DNA from: Candidatus Desantisbacteria bacterium CG1_02_49_89
GTDB taxonomy: Bacteria > Desantisbacteria > UBA1551
Assembly: GCA_001871075.1 (NCBI GenBank)
Contig: MNUP01000047.1
Location: 1-49,032 of the forward strand
Direction of reading: 5' to 3'
Length of the DNA stretch: 49,032 nt
Below, piece by piece: positions 8,237 to 16,171 of this stretch. Each line of letters begins with the position of its first letter. The first letter of the stretch is position 1. The notes beneath the pieces are model-generated. The model saw nothing but the letters and a program-made list of their open reading frames with translations, did no database searches and was not told the origin of the DNA. Position numbers and translations under genes: made by a program.

Positions 8237-9346
8237 TTGATAAAGTCTAATATAAAGAAAGAAAAGTATTACATGGGGCTGGCAATAGAACTTGCAAAGA
8301 AAGCGCGAAATCCCAGCCCCAACCCGTACGTCGGGGCAGTGATCGTAAAAAACGGCAGGATAGCCGGCAGGGGATTCCACCTGAAAGCAGGAGATCCGCA
8401 CGCCGAGATCAACGCGATAAGAGATGCGGGCAAAAACGTAAAGGGTTCAACGCTTTACGTGAACCTTGAGCCCTGCGCTCACTGGGGCAGGACGCCCCCG
8501 TGCACTGACGCCATAGCAGAAGCAGGCATAAGGGAAGTTGTGATAGGAATAAAGGATCCCAATCCGCTCGTGAACGGTAAGGGCATAACCAGGTTAAAAA
8601 AAGCGGGCGTGAAGGTCAGTAGCGGGATCCTTGAACAGGAGTCAAGAAAGCTGAACGAAGTCTATACGCATTACATCATCCAAAAGATACCTTTCGTTCT
8701 TTTGAAAACAGCAATGAGCCTGGACGGCAAGATCGCGGCACGCACAGGCGAATCCAGATGGATCTCCGGCGAACAGTCGCGCAAATACGTAAAGCAGCTG
8801 CGCGCGAAGTTTGACGCGGTGTTAGTCGGAATAAATACGGTGCTGAGGGATGATCCGGAATTAACCACAGTTTACAAGTTTACAAGTTTACAAGTTTACA
8901 AGGAACCACTTAAAATAATAGTGGATAGCAGGCTGAAAATACCGCTCCGTGCGAAACTTCTGAAAAAGCCGGAAGAAGTAATTGTCGCGGCTACAAATAA
9001 AGCTCCTAAAAACAAAGCACGGCAGCTGGAAAGGCTGGGCGTCAGGGTTCTTGCAATAAAGGCAAAAAAAGACAGGATTGATATAAAGGCACTGATGAAG
9101 AAATTGGCAGAGATGGAAATTTCCTCCGTATTTATTGAGGGCGGCGGAGAAATTAACGCAAGCGCAATTGAGTCAGGTATCGTTGATAAAGTTCTATTTT
9201 TCATCGCCCCCAAGTTCATAGGCGGAAGAGACGCGAAAACCCCGGTTGAAGGCAGGGGCATTGCACGGATGGCGCAGGCAGCCCAGCTCCGCAATATAAC
9301 CGTCAGGCGTATCGGCCTGGATATTATAGTTGAGGGGTACCTTTAA
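8237..9346 (+). CDS. ribD: Bifunctional riboflavin biosynthesis deaminase/reductase RibD
   Basis: A 369-residue protein that carries out the deamination and the side-chain reduction of the pyrimidine intermediates in riboflavin synthesis. The N-terminal cytidine-deaminase-like domain shows PNPYVGAVIV, the zinc motif HAEINAI and PCAHWGRTPPC. The C-terminal reductase domain starts near PFVLLKTAMSLDGKIA and contains SRWISGEQ and FIEGGGEINAS. The start is TTG 8237, with AGAAGG six bases upstream; ATG 8273 would remove conserved N-terminal residues. Between LRDDPELTT and PLKIIVDSR lie four TTTACAAG units (8871-8902) encoding VYKFTSLQVYKE. This is the same word that fills intergenic gaps elsewhere, so it looks like an inserted loop. 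No other rib genes are adjacent. Confidence 0.92.
   Translation: MIKSNIKKEKYYMGLAIELAKKARNPSPNPYVGAVIVKNGRIAGRGFHLKAGDPHAEINAIRDAGKNVKGSTLYVNLEPCAHWGRTPPCTDAIAEAGIREVVIGIKDPNPLVNGKGITRLKKAGVKVSSGILEQESRKLNEVYTHYIIQKIPFVLLKTAMSLDGKIAARTGESRWISGEQSRKYVKQLRAKFDAVLVGINTVLRDDPELTTVYKFTSLQVYKEPLKIIVDSRLKIPLRAKLLKKPEEVIVAATNKAPKNKARQLERLGVRVLAIKAKKDRIDIKALMKKLAEMEISSVFIEGGGEINASAIESGIVDKVLFFIAPKFIGGRDAKTPVEGRGIARMAQAAQLRNITVRRIGLDIIVEGYL
8871..8902. repeat. Four TTTACAAG units inside ribD
   Basis: An exact 8-bp unit repeated four times. Related AGTTTACAAAGTTTACA words fill the gaps at 18601-18650 and 46674-46715, so this is an intragenic member of an intergenic family. Confidence 0.9.
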
Positions 9347-9350
9347 ATAG

Positions 9351-9541
9351 CGTGTCAACGTGTCAGCGTATCAGCGTATCAAAGTTTAAAACTTATAAGT
9401 CAAAGGTCAAATCGCAAAGGTTAAAGCTCAAAAGTTAAAATAAAAACACCTTCATTTTTAATTTTGTTCCGAAGGAATCCCTTTGGGACATTTTTAATTG
9501 TAAATCACTGTAATCATCAGTTAATAATCACCGTAATCAAT
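9351..9541. repeat. Composite intergenic repeat upstream of pheA
   Basis: Modules in order: GTGTCAACGTGTCAGCGTATC; GTCAAAGGTCAAATCGCAAA; the core TCCGAAGGAATCCCTTTGG followed by GACA (9468-9490); then AATCACTGTAATCA and AATCACCGTAATCA. The last module ends at the TGGAGG of pheA. Confidence 0.8.
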
Positions 9542-9550
9542 GGAGGAATA

Positions 9551-10612
9551 ATGAAGATCGATAATCTAAGGAAAGAGATCGACAGCATAGACGCGAGGAT
9601 ACTGGACCTGCTGAACCGGAGAGGAACGAAGGCCCTTGATATCGCGCGGCTTAAATCGGCTGAAGGCAGGAGATATTACGTGCCCGAGCGGGAAAAATAC
9701 ATAATTTCAAGGCTTCTAGGGAAAAACCGCGGGCCCATCACGGAAGAAGGGCTTAAAATTATTTACCGCGAGATCCTTTCCGTATGCAGGAGCCTGGGAG
9801 CGCCCATAAGGGTCGCGTACCTCGGCCCCGAGGGTTCATTCTCGCACATCGCGGCCACGGAAAAATTCGGTTCATCCATAGAGCTCATGCCCGCGGCAAA
9901 CATCGCCCATGTTTTCGTGCAGGTGGAGAAGAACGAGGTTGAGCTGGGGGTTGCCCCGGTTGAAAATTCGAGTGAGGGGGTCGTAACATACACGATGGAC
10001 ATGCTCGTGGATTCCCCTTTGAAAATAGTCAACGAGATAATACTCGAAGTTACTTATTACCTTGTTTCCAGGGAAAAAGACACAAAGAGCGTAAAGAAGG
10101 TTTATGTGCATCCGCAGGCATTCGGGCAAAGCCGCGTCTGGATGCGCAACAACATGCCCGGGGTGAAGGTTGTGGAGGTTGACAGCAACTCTGAGGCCGC
10201 AAGGCTCGCGTCGCTTGAAAAGAAGAGCGCCGCGATCACCAGCAAGTGGGCGGCGGAAATATACGATCTTAACATACTGCGCTCGCATATCGAGGATCTC
10301 GCGCACAACTACACAAGGTTCATTGTTGTTTCGAAAGAGAACGCGAGGCGCACGGGAAGAGACAAAACTTCGGTTATTTTTTCCCTCAGGCACAGGCCCG
10401 GTGCGCTGTATCACTGCCTGTCGGTTTTCTCGAAGTCCAACATCAACCTGACCAAGATAGAGTCCCGACCGTCGAAGAAGAAGGCGTGGGACTATATTTT
10501 CTTCATCGACCTTGAAGGGCACGCAGACGACAAAAAGGTTAGGAGGGCGCTTGGCAGTTTCGAGAAACTGTGCGTGTATATGAAGGTGCTGGGGTCGTAT
10601 CCAAGAGAATAA
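9551..10612 (+). CDS. pheA: Bifunctional chorismate mutase / prephenate dehydratase (P-protein)
   Basis: A 353-residue enzyme that turns chorismate to prephenate and then phenylpyruvate in phenylalanine synthesis. Residues 1-80 are an AroQ-type chorismate mutase (LRKEIDSIDARILDLLNRR). The dehydratase domain begins with VAYLGPEGSFSHIA and contains VAPVENSSEGVV and the catalytic TRF motif in NYTRFIVV. A C-terminal ACT domain carries GALYHCL and ESRP, the elements that bind Phe for feedback inhibition. ATG 9551 has GGAGG at 9542-9546; the longer frame from 9464 runs through repeats and is not used. It is followed by an hisC-type aminotransferase gene, a common pairing for aromatic amino acid synthesis. 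Confidence 0.95.
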   Translation: MKIDNLRKEIDSIDARILDLLNRRGTKALDIARLKSAEGRRYYVPEREKYIISRLLGKNRGPITEEGLKIIYREILSVCRSLGAPIRVAYLGPEGSFSHIAATEKFGSSIELMPAANIAHVFVQVEKNEVELGVAPVENSSEGVVTYTMDMLVDSPLKIVNEIILEVTYYLVSREKDTKSVKKVYVHPQAFGQSRVWMRNNMPGVKVVEVDSNSEAARLASLEKKSAAITSKWAAEIYDLNILRSHIEDLAHNYTRFIVVSKENARRTGRDKTSVIFSLRHRPGALYHCLSVFSKSNINLTKIESRPSKKKAWDYIFFIDLEGHADDKKVRRALGSFEKLCVYMKVLGSYPRE

Positions 10613-10682
10613 ACCGTTGAAAGTTAAAAGTTAAAGGTTAAAAGTTAAAACTCACAACCGACAACTGACAACTGGCAACTTG
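10613..10682. repeat. Intergenic word repeats (AAAGTTAAAAGTT and ACAACTGACAACT)
   Basis: AAAGTTAAAAGTTAAAGGTT iterations are followed by CGACAACTGACAACTGGCAA. These resemble the short tandemly repeated repetitive sequences described from cyanobacteria. Confidence 0.75.
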
Positions 10683-10700
10683 AATACAGGAGAGAAAGAG

Positions 10701-11783
10701 ATGGAGAAATTAGCAAGGAAGTGCATACTGAAAATAAAACCTTATGTGCCGGGAAAACCAATCGAAGAGGTCGAAAGAGAACTCGGTATAAAGGAAGCTA
10801 TTAAGCTTGCCTCAAACGAAAACCCGTTCAGCCCGCCCGCAGGCGTTCTAAAAGCCATAAAAGCTTATCTGCCCAGGCTGAACCGTTATCCGGATGACCA
10901 TGGTTATTACCTGATCAACGCGCTTGCGAAAAAATTCGGGGTAAAAAGGGAGAACCTGATACTGGGATGCGGCAGCGACGAGATAATGGAGCTTATCACG
11001 AAGGCGTTCCTTGAGCCGGGAGAGGAAGTTCTGTTCGGGGACCAGTCCTTCGTTATGTACAGGATCATCACTCAGATAATGGGCGGTAACCCGGTCGCGG
11101 TGCCCCTGAAGAATTACACTTACGACCTCCCGGCAATGGCAAAGGCTGTTACGGACAGAACCAAGATAATTTTTATAGCCAATCCCAACAATCCCACGGG
11201 AACAATAGTAAAGGATAAAGAAGCCAGGGATTTCTTCAGGGATGTGCGCAAGGACGTGATCATAGTCTTTGACGAGGCGTACGCCGAATACGTTGAGGAC
11301 AAAGAATATCCCAGGTCCCTTGAGATCATCCGCGAGAACCGCAACTGCATAATGCTGCGCACTTTTTCGAAGATCTGCAGCCTCGCGGGGCTGCGCATCG
11401 GCTATGGCATCGCAAGCCCGGGGCTTATCGCCTGCCTGGGCCGCGTCAGGCTGCCTTTTAACACGTCCAGCATTTCGCAGATCGCGGCGCTTGCAAGCCT
11501 TAAGGAAAAGAAATGGGCTTCGGAGATAAAGCGGATAAACAGCCAGGGAAAAAAATATTTGTACGGAGAGCTTGAAAAGATGGGCCTGGATTATATTCCG
11601 ACCCAGGCTAATTTTATTCTTATAAAACTCGGGGATAAGGCGGCAAAGGCGGCCGAATCCCTTCTCAGGAACGGCATTATCGTCAGGAGCGGGCTGATCG
11701 GCGATTGCATACGCGTTACAATAGGCACGCAGGCAGAGAACAGGAAATTCGTAAAGGTACTGGGAGCAATACTAAAAAAGTAA
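10701..11783 (+). CDS. hisC: Histidinol-phosphate / aromatic aminotransferase, PLP-dependent
   Basis: A 360-residue fold-type I aminotransferase of the HisC family. Visible are LASNENPF near the N-terminus, LGCGSDEIMELI, ANPNNPTGT, FDEAYAEY and the PLP lysine in RTFSKICSLAGLRIGYG. HisC converts imidazole-acetol phosphate to histidinol phosphate; HisC paralogues next to pheA often transaminate phenylpyruvate or hydroxyphenylpyruvate. The location directly after pheA favours an aromatic amino acid role, but the sequence alone does not decide. The start is ATG 10701 with AGGAG at 10688-10692, not the upstream TTG at 10680. Confidence 0.88.
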   Translation: MEKLARKCILKIKPYVPGKPIEEVERELGIKEAIKLASNENPFSPPAGVLKAIKAYLPRLNRYPDDHGYYLINALAKKFGVKRENLILGCGSDEIMELITKAFLEPGEEVLFGDQSFVMYRIITQIMGGNPVAVPLKNYTYDLPAMAKAVTDRTKIIFIANPNNPTGTIVKDKEARDFFRDVRKDVIIVFDEAYAEYVEDKEYPRSLEIIRENRNCIMLRTFSKICSLAGLRIGYGIASPGLIACLGRVRLPFNTSSISQIAALASLKEKKWASEIKRINSQGKKYLYGELEKMGLDYIPTQANFILIKLGDKAAKAAESLLRNGIIVRSGLIGDCIRVTIGTQAENRKFVKVLGAILKK

Positions 11784-11789
11784 AAGACC

Positions 11790-11868
11790 ACCCTTGCCCA
11801 TCCCTCTCCCTTCGCTTGCCCGCCAATCTTAGTGGAGGGAGGGAGAGGATTAAGGTGAGGGGGATCGG
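11790..11868. repeat. Intergenic palindrome (CCCTCTCCC...GGGAGAGG)
   Basis: CATCCCTCTCCCTTCGCTTG pairs with GGAGGGAGGGAGAGGATT across a centre that contains TTGCCCGCCAATCTTAG. That centre is a reverse half of the CCCGCC...GGCGGG hairpin seen at 15774 and inside uppP. Confidence 0.65.
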
Positions 11869-11899
11869 TTGTGGGCGTGTTTGATCTAAAGGGGAGAAA

Positions 11900-12589
11900 A
11901 TGATGCAGGTCGCTTTCCTGCTTGGTTTTTTAATAATACTGATATCGCTGGTATCTGTTTTCTGGAACGGGTTCTGGAAAAGGATCGCGGAAGACGTAAA
12001 GACCGTGTTCCAGAAGGATCCCGCGGCGAAGAACATTTTTGAGGTTCTTACGTGTTACCCGGGGCTCCACGCTCTGTGGATGCACCGCATGTCGCACTCT
12101 CTTTTTCAGGAGGGTTTCTACACGATCGCCAGGATGGTATCGCACGCTTCCAGGTTTCTTACCGGGATCGAGATACACCCGGGCGCGAGCATAGGCAGGA
12201 GATTTTTCATTGACCACGGCGCGGGCGTGGTTATCGGGGAGACCTCTGAAATAGCGGATGATGTCCTGGTATACCAGGGGGTGGTGCTTGGCGGCACAAG
12301 CATCGAGAAGAAAAAGCGCCACCCGACCATAAAAGAAGGCGCCATCCTGGGAGCGGGCTCCGTGATCCTGGGCGCGATAACGATCGGCAAGGGAGCAAAA
12401 GTGGGCGCCGGCTCGGTTGTTGTCAAGGACGTTCCTGACGGAGCGACTGTTGTAGGCATACCGGGCAGGGTTGTAGAGCCGGGAGAGCTGCGGCCCAAGG
12501 TTGACCTGGACCACGGAAGGCTTCCGGACCCGGTAGCGGACGCTCTGCGCAAGCTCGAACAGCGGATCAAAAAGCTGGAGAATAAATGA
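11900..12589 (+). CDS. cysE: Serine O-acetyltransferase with an N-terminal hydrophobic helix
   Basis: A 229-residue protein that acetylates serine for cysteine synthesis. The catalytic region shows [27 protein letters not shown], then a left-handed beta-helix of hexapeptide repeats ([36 protein letters not shown]). The C-terminus has GVPGR-type GIPGRVV. It is the short SAT form. Unusually, residues 4-22 ([18 protein letters not shown]) form a strong hydrophobic helix ahead of the usual start of the domain, suggesting membrane anchoring. ATG 11900 or ATG 11903 could be the start; GGGGAG lies at 11891-11896. Confidence 0.9.
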   Translation: MMQVAFLLGFLIILISLVSVFWNGFWKRIAEDVKTVFQKDPAAKNIFEVLTCYPGLHALWMHRMSHSLFQEGFYTIARMVSHASRFLTGIEIHPGASIGRRFFIDHGAGVVIGETSEIADDVLVYQGVVLGGTSIEKKKRHPTIKEGAILGAGSVILGAITIGKGAKVGAGSVVVKDVPDGATVVGIPGRVVEPGELRPKVDLDHGRLPDPVADALRKLEQRIKKLENK

Positions 12590-12591
12590 AG

Positions 12592-12685
12592 ATGTCGGCG
12601 ATAAGAAACGATTACGGCGATTAATACAGAACATCAATTATTTATCGCTGAAATCGTGCTTGTATCGCTGTAATCAATATAAGGA
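12592..12685. repeat. Intergenic word repeats (ATCGCTGTAATCA family)
   Basis: Imperfect copies of a word like GATTACGGCGATTAATACAG and ATCGCTGTAATCA. It is a GC-richer variant of the AATCACTGTAATCA family and ends before the AAGGA site of surE. Confidence 0.7.
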
Positions 12686-12688
12686 ATA

Positions 12689-13441
12689 ATGAAAAAGATA
12701 TTAGTGACTAACGATGACGGGGTGCACGCGCCCGGCCTTGAAGCCCTGATACAGGGGCTTTCAGGCCTGGGTGAAATAATCGCCGTGGTTCCCAACCAGG
12801 AAAGAAGTTCGGCAAGCCATTCGCTGACCCTTCACCATCCGTTAAGGGTCACCAGGGTCCGTAAAGATATCTACGTGACGACAGGAACACCATCGGACTG
12901 CGTTATTATAGGAATGATGGAAATACTGAAAGAAAAGGTTGACCTTGTTGTTTCCGGGATAAATAACGGCCCCAACCTTGGCGATGACGTGACGTATTCC
13001 GGAACAGTAGCCGCAGGCATTGAGGCTACCCTGAGGGGCGCGCTTTCTTTTGCAGTGTCAGTGGCAAGTTTTCGCGCCTGCAGGTATGACGCAGCCGCTG
13101 GATTTGCCGGCAGGCTTGCCGGGTACGTGTTGAAAAAAGGTCTTCCCGAAGGCACTTTTCTGAACGTGAACGTCCCGAATATCAGGCCCGCCGCGATAAA
13201 GGGCGTTCAGATAACCCGCATGGGAAAGAGGATTTACAGGGACGAGATGGTGCGCAGGCGCGATCCAAGGGGCGGGACATACTACTGGATCGGGGGGAAG
13301 GAGCCGTCCGCAGAAAAGGGATCCGGAACTGACTGCGCGGCAGTTGCGCGCGGTTGGATCTCCGTGACCCCTTTGCAGCTTGACCTTACTGATTACAAGT
13401 CGATCAAGGGACTGCGGAACTGGCGCATCAAGTATCCTTAG
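12689..13441 (+). CDS. surE: 5'-nucleotidase SurE
   Basis: A 250-residue survival protein SurE, a metal-dependent nucleoside 5'-monophosphate phosphatase. The metal site NDDG is at residues 8-11, ERSSASHSLT lies near 38, and the family signature SGINNGPNLGDDVTYSGTV is present. The C-terminal half is typical in length. The next gene is pcm, and surE-pcm adjacency is a common arrangement linked to stationary-phase maintenance. ATG 12689 follows AAGGA at a good distance. Confidence 0.95.
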   Translation: MKKILVTNDDGVHAPGLEALIQGLSGLGEIIAVVPNQERSSASHSLTLHHPLRVTRVRKDIYVTTGTPSDCVIIGMMEILKEKVDLVVSGINNGPNLGDDVTYSGTVAAGIEATLRGALSFAVSVASFRACRYDAAAGFAGRLAGYVLKKGLPEGTFLNVNVPNIRPAAIKGVQITRMGKRIYRDEMVRRRDPRGGTYYWIGGKEPSAEKGSGTDCAAVARGWISVTPLQLDLTDYKSIKGLRNWRIKYP

Positions 13442-13445
13442 AGGA

Positions 13446-13590
13446 TGATGCCAGCGATAAAAGATAGATTTCAGCGATTTTAATACAGTCATTTGTCGAT
13501 CGTCATTTATCAAGAGCAGGATTTTAACTAATGACTAATGACGGTATTTATCGCTGCAATCGTTATTTAAAAATCGCTGTAATCAAGAAG
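13446..13590. repeat. Intergenic word repeats (ATCGCTGTAATCA and TAATGACTAATGAC)
   Basis: Several imperfect words such as CAGCGATTTTAATACAGTCA, CTAATGACTAATGACGG and AAATCGCTGTAATCA fill the whole surE-pcm gap. Little room is left for a good ribosome binding site before pcm. Confidence 0.65.
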
Positions 13591-13595
13591 TTAAA

Positions 13596-14246
13596 ATGGA
13601 CTATGAAAGAGAAAGAGAGGAAATGGTCAGGACCCAGGTAGAATTCAGGGGGGTTACTGACAGGCGCGTTCTCGATGCGATGCGCAGGATTTCTAGGGAA
13701 GAATTCGCCGGGGAAAAGTACAGGGCAGGCGCTTACGAAGACCACCCGCTTTCAATAGGGGAAGGCCAGACGATCTCCCAGCCGTACATTGTCGCCCTGA
13801 TGACGCAGCTTCTAAGGCTAAGCGGCAAAGAAAAAGTGCTGGAAGTCGGCACCGGTTCCGGTTATCAGACAGCCCTGCTTGCGGAACTGGGCGGTGAGAT
13901 CTACAGCGTTGAAAGGTGCGGGAAGCTCGCGCAGGGGGCGGCAAAAGTTCTGGAAAGACTCGGTTATAAAAACGTCCGCATCCTTGCCGGGGACGGAACA
14001 GAGGGATTAAAGGAATACGCGCCTTTCGACCGGATCATAGTGACAGCGGCAGCGCCGAAGGTCCCTGAACCGCTTGTTGAGCAGCTTTGTGAGGGCGGGA
14101 TCATCGTAATACCCGCGGGTTCGCTTCATTCGCAGGAGCTGCAGGTTGTGGAAAAGAAGAATAATAAAATCCATATTACAAATCACGGCGGATGCGTTTT
14201 TGTTCCGCTCGTAGGAAGGTACGGTTGGCAGGAAAATGAGATCTAA
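13596..14246 (+). CDS. pcm: Protein-L-isoaspartate O-methyltransferase
   Basis: A 216-residue SAM-dependent methyltransferase that starts repair of isoaspartyl damage in proteins. The family motif EDHPLSIGEGQTISQPYIVA lies near residues 50-69. The SAM site VLEVGTGSGYQTALLAEL follows, then DGTEGL and the post-motif region IVTAAAPKVPEPL. Length is normal. ATG 13596 has only a weak AAGAAG upstream. The gene overlaps the next one by 11 bases, so the two are probably cotranscribed. Confidence 0.95.
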   Translation: MDYEREREEMVRTQVEFRGVTDRRVLDAMRRISREEFAGEKYRAGAYEDHPLSIGEGQTISQPYIVALMTQLLRLSGKEKVLEVGTGSGYQTALLAELGGEIYSVERCGKLAQGAAKVLERLGYKNVRILAGDGTEGLKEYAPFDRIIVTAAAPKVPEPLVEQLCEGGIIVIPAGSLHSQELQVVEKKNNKIHITNHGGCVFVPLVGRYGWQENEI

Positions 14247-15516
14247 TCAACGTGTTTTGCTTGCATATTTGATCCTGTGCGTAACCGCAGCGTTCTGCAA
14301 CCGCGCATGCGGGGAAATCAGTTCGAAAGACATAGAATATAAAATTTACCTTTATCCCTCTGATGAAGCGCAGCCGCCGAAGCGTGCCCGCATACGCCGC
14401 GTTGCTTCAGTGCCGCCTTCGGTAAAAACGGTTGACTACAGTGTGTATACCGGTCTTGGCAGCATATATACCGATACTTTTCCGATAAGAGGGCTTCACG
14501 TGACTTCGTGGGCTGCCAGTTCTCTCGTTTCCTTTAACAGGCTTGTCGGGCTGGTAAACAGGACGGAGCTGAACGCGCTTGTTCTGGACCTTAAAGAGGC
14601 GGAGGGAAGGATCGCGTATGACAGCAGGCTTGATATCGCAAAAGAGCTGGGAACGCTGGAACCGATCGTTTCAAACATCGACGGGCTCATAACGATAATG
14701 AGGGAAAACAGGATCTTCCCCATAGCGCGCATCTGCGTTTTCAAGGATACGCTTCTTGCGCACAAAAAACCGGAGTGGGCGGTAAAAAACAAGAGCGGAA
14801 ACATCTGGCAGGATAAAAAGGGCCAGTCCTGGCTTGACCAGTATAACAGGGAAGTCTGGGATTATATAGTTATGATCGCGGAAGAAGCGGCTCAGAGGGG
14901 TTTCAGGGAGATACAGTTTGATTACGTAAGGTTCCCCAGCGACGGACAAATATCCGACTGCGTATTTCCCGCAAAGGCGAATTTCGGAGAAACCATTTCT
15001 CCGGCGCGCGTTATTCGAAGATTCCTGGAATATGCAAAAAATCGCCTGAAGCCTTACGGCGTGGCTATTTCGGCAGACCTGTTCGGGCTTACGTGTTCTT
15101 CCCTCGATGACCTGAACATAGGCCAGGTGATCGAAGAAGTGGCGAAGGAAGTGAATTACGTCTGCCCCATGACCTATCCCTCGCACTACTACCGCGGGAT
15201 GTATAACCTCCAGGTGCCGGAGGCAGAACCGTATAAGACTGTTTTCACAAGCATGAAAGACGTAAGGGTTAAACTCGGGGATACCAACCCGTGCGGCATA
15301 AGGCCGTGGCTGCAGGATTTTTCGCTGAAAGTGAAATACAACGCGTTCGAGGTGCAGGAGCAGATAAGGGCGGTCTATGAGAACGGCATAAGCGAATGGC
15401 TGCTCTGGAACCCAAGGTGCGTATACACGGAGGAGGTTTTAAGGCCTGAATCAGAGAGAAAGGCTGTAGCAAAGAAGATCCCGAATGGCGAAACGCTTAC
15501 GAAGCGGATCGAATAA
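14236..15516 (+). CDS. Putative glycoside hydrolase-like exported protein (DUF4015 type)
   Basis: A 426-residue protein with an N-terminal signal peptide (RVLLAYLILCVTAAFC). The core looks like the DUF4015 putative glycosyl hydrolase domain, a TIM barrel: GLHVTSWAAS, NALVLDLKEAEGRIAYDS, QFDYVRFPSDG, and GVAISADLFGL. Members occur in many bacteria with unknown substrate. It overlaps pcm by 11 bases and its stop overlaps the ATG of the following GIY-YIG gene. The ribosome binding site AGGAAA lies inside pcm. A role on the cell envelope or on extracellular polysaccharide is an inference. Confidence 0.8.
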   Translation: MRSNQRVLLAYLILCVTAAFCNRACGEISSKDIEYKIYLYPSDEAQPPKRARIRRVASVPPSVKTVDYSVYTGLGSIYTDTFPIRGLHVTSWAASSLVSFNRLVGLVNRTELNALVLDLKEAEGRIAYDSRLDIAKELGTLEPIVSNIDGLITIMRENRIFPIARICVFKDTLLAHKKPEWAVKNKSGNIWQDKKGQSWLDQYNREVWDYIVMIAEEAAQRGFREIQFDYVRFPSDGQISDCVFPAKANFGETISPARVIRRFLEYAKNRLKPYGVAISADLFGLTCSSLDDLNIGQVIEEVAKEVNYVCPMTYPSHYYRGMYNLQVPEAEPYKTVFTSMKDVRVKLGDTNPCGIRPWLQDFSLKVKYNAFEVQEQIRAVYENGISEWLLWNPRCVYTEEVLRPESERKAVAKKIPNGETLTKRIE

Positions 15517-15773
15517 TGTTTTACACCTACGTGCTAAGAAGCCGGAAAAATCAGAAATTATATTACGGTTATACAAATAATCTGGAGAAAAGGATTGTTG
15601 AGCATAATTCGGGAAAGGATGATTTTACACGTCATAACGGACCCTGGGATCTTGTATATTTTGAGGAATTTACTTTAAAAACAGAAGCATTAAAACAAGA
15701 AAGATTCTTTAAGAGCGGCAAAGGAAGAGAATACGTAAGAGGAAAATTAAATAATTTTCAAATCGGGGAATAG
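15516..15773 (+). CDS. Small GIY-YIG nuclease-family protein next to tRNA-Pro
   Basis: An 85-residue single-domain GIY-YIG protein of the YhbQ/UvrC-N type: YTYVLRS gives the GIY-like strand and LYYGYTNNLEKRIVEH the YIG strand with the catalytic Arg. ALKQERFFKSGKGREY supplies the Glu and C-terminal helix. It is more AT-rich than its neighbours, and its ATG overlaps the previous stop (TAATG). Its last codons (Q-I-G-E-stop) are made by TTCAAATCGGGGAATAGC, a near-copy of the 5' boundary of tRNA-Pro 176 bases downstream. Proteins of this class are often called endonucleases without proven targets. A second gene of the family lies beside tRNA-Ser. Confidence 0.85.
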   Translation: MFYTYVLRSRKNQKLYYGYTNNLEKRIVEHNSGKDDFTRHNGPWDLVYFEEFTLKTEALKQERFFKSGKGREYVRGKLNNFQIGE

Positions 15774-15774
15774 C
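15757..15774. repeat. Direct repeat of the tRNA-Pro 5' boundary
   Basis: TTCAAATCGGGGAATAGC matches TTCAAATCGGGGTGTAGC at 15933-15950, the flank and first 11 bases of tRNA-Pro, with two mismatches in 18. It overlaps the end of the GIY-YIG gene. Confidence 0.8.
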
Positions 15775-15795
15775 CCGCCCAGCAAGATTGGCGGG
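15774..15795. repeat. CCCGCC...GGCGGG hairpin shared with uppP
   Basis: The 22-base hairpin with CCCGCC arms around CAGCAAGATT is identical at 21 of 22 positions to 36269-36290 inside the uppP coding sequence. Confidence 0.85.
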
Positions 15796-15811
15796 TAAAC
15801 TCCGCCTGGGT

Positions 15812-15887
15812 CAAAGACATCACTTATGTCTTTGACGGGTGGAAGAGCGGAGCGACATGCAATCATTCAGGCAGAGCACACAGGAAG
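15812..15887. repeat. Hairpin plus 54-nt block shared with the tRNA-Ser locus
   Basis: Hairpin CAAAGACAT-CACTT-ATGTCTTTG (15812-15834) runs straight into a block that starts GACGGGTGGAAGAG (15834-15887). The block matches 19496-19549 at 44 of 54 positions without gaps. The hairpin stems differ completely between the two loci. Confidence 0.8.
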
Positions 15888-15939
15888 CGCGCGCGGTTAC
15901 AGTAATTAGGTATAAAAGTATTAGAGCGAAAATTCAAAT

Positions 15940-16013
15940 CGGGGTGTAGCGCAGTCTGGTAGCGCGCGCGGTTCGGGACCGTGAGGCCCCCGGTTCAAAT
16001 CCGGGCACCCCGA
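15940..16013 (+). tRNA. tRNA-Pro (anticodon CGG)
   Basis: A complete cloverleaf: acceptor CGGGGTG (15940-15946) pairs with CACCCCG (16006-16012), the D-arm contains AGTCTGGTAG, and the anticodon loop TTCGGGA has CGG at 15974-15976. The T-arm contains GGTTCAAATCC. Discriminator A is at 16013. No CCA is encoded. It lies between a GIY-YIG gene and a conserved downstream element. Confidence 0.95.
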
Positions 16014-16014
16014 T

Positions 16015-16140
16015 AGATTTTCGCAAAGCGAAAATCTGGAGCAATCGAACAATAGAAAATAGAGCAATAGATTAAGGAAAAAGTGAGATTGCGGTCTATT
16101 CTCTATTGTTCCATTTTCAGAAGAGCAAGCTATAACAGTG
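16015..16140. repeat. Conserved element downstream of tRNA-Pro
   Basis: Begins with hairpin AGATTTTCGC-AAA-GCGAAAATCT (16015-16037), then GAGCAATCGAACAATAG, a short inverted-repeat region, TTGCGGTCTATTCTCTATTG and CCATTTTCAGAAGAGCAAGC. The same arrangement follows the tRNA-Ser locus at 20095-20215, with compensatory changes in the hairpin. Confidence 0.8.
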
Positions 16141-16171
16141 TAAATCCGTGGCTGAAATATTGGAGGGATCA

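Larger units (their letters stand above)
15764..15898 (+). pseudogene. Broken tRNA-Pro copy interrupted in the D-loop
   Basis: CGGGGAATAGC (15764-15774) matches the tRNA-Pro 5' end, and AGCGCGCGCGGTT (15886-15898) matches its D-arm to anticodon-loop segment exactly (15961-15973). The ten D-loop bases that join them in the intact gene are replaced by 111 bases (15775-15885). Those hold two hairpins and most of a 54-nt block that is shared with the tRNA-Ser locus. The copy does not continue past GGTT. Confidence 0.6.

Noticed and set aside
8869-8904. CRISPR-like appearance of repeated words
   Set aside because: Repeats are short, imperfect and contiguous without regular unique spacers; no cas genes are present in the window.
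9464-9550. Upstream in-frame extension of pheA beginning MFRRNPFGTFLIVNHC
   Set aside because: It is encoded entirely by intergenic repeats, and the ATG at 9551 has a strong ribosome binding site.
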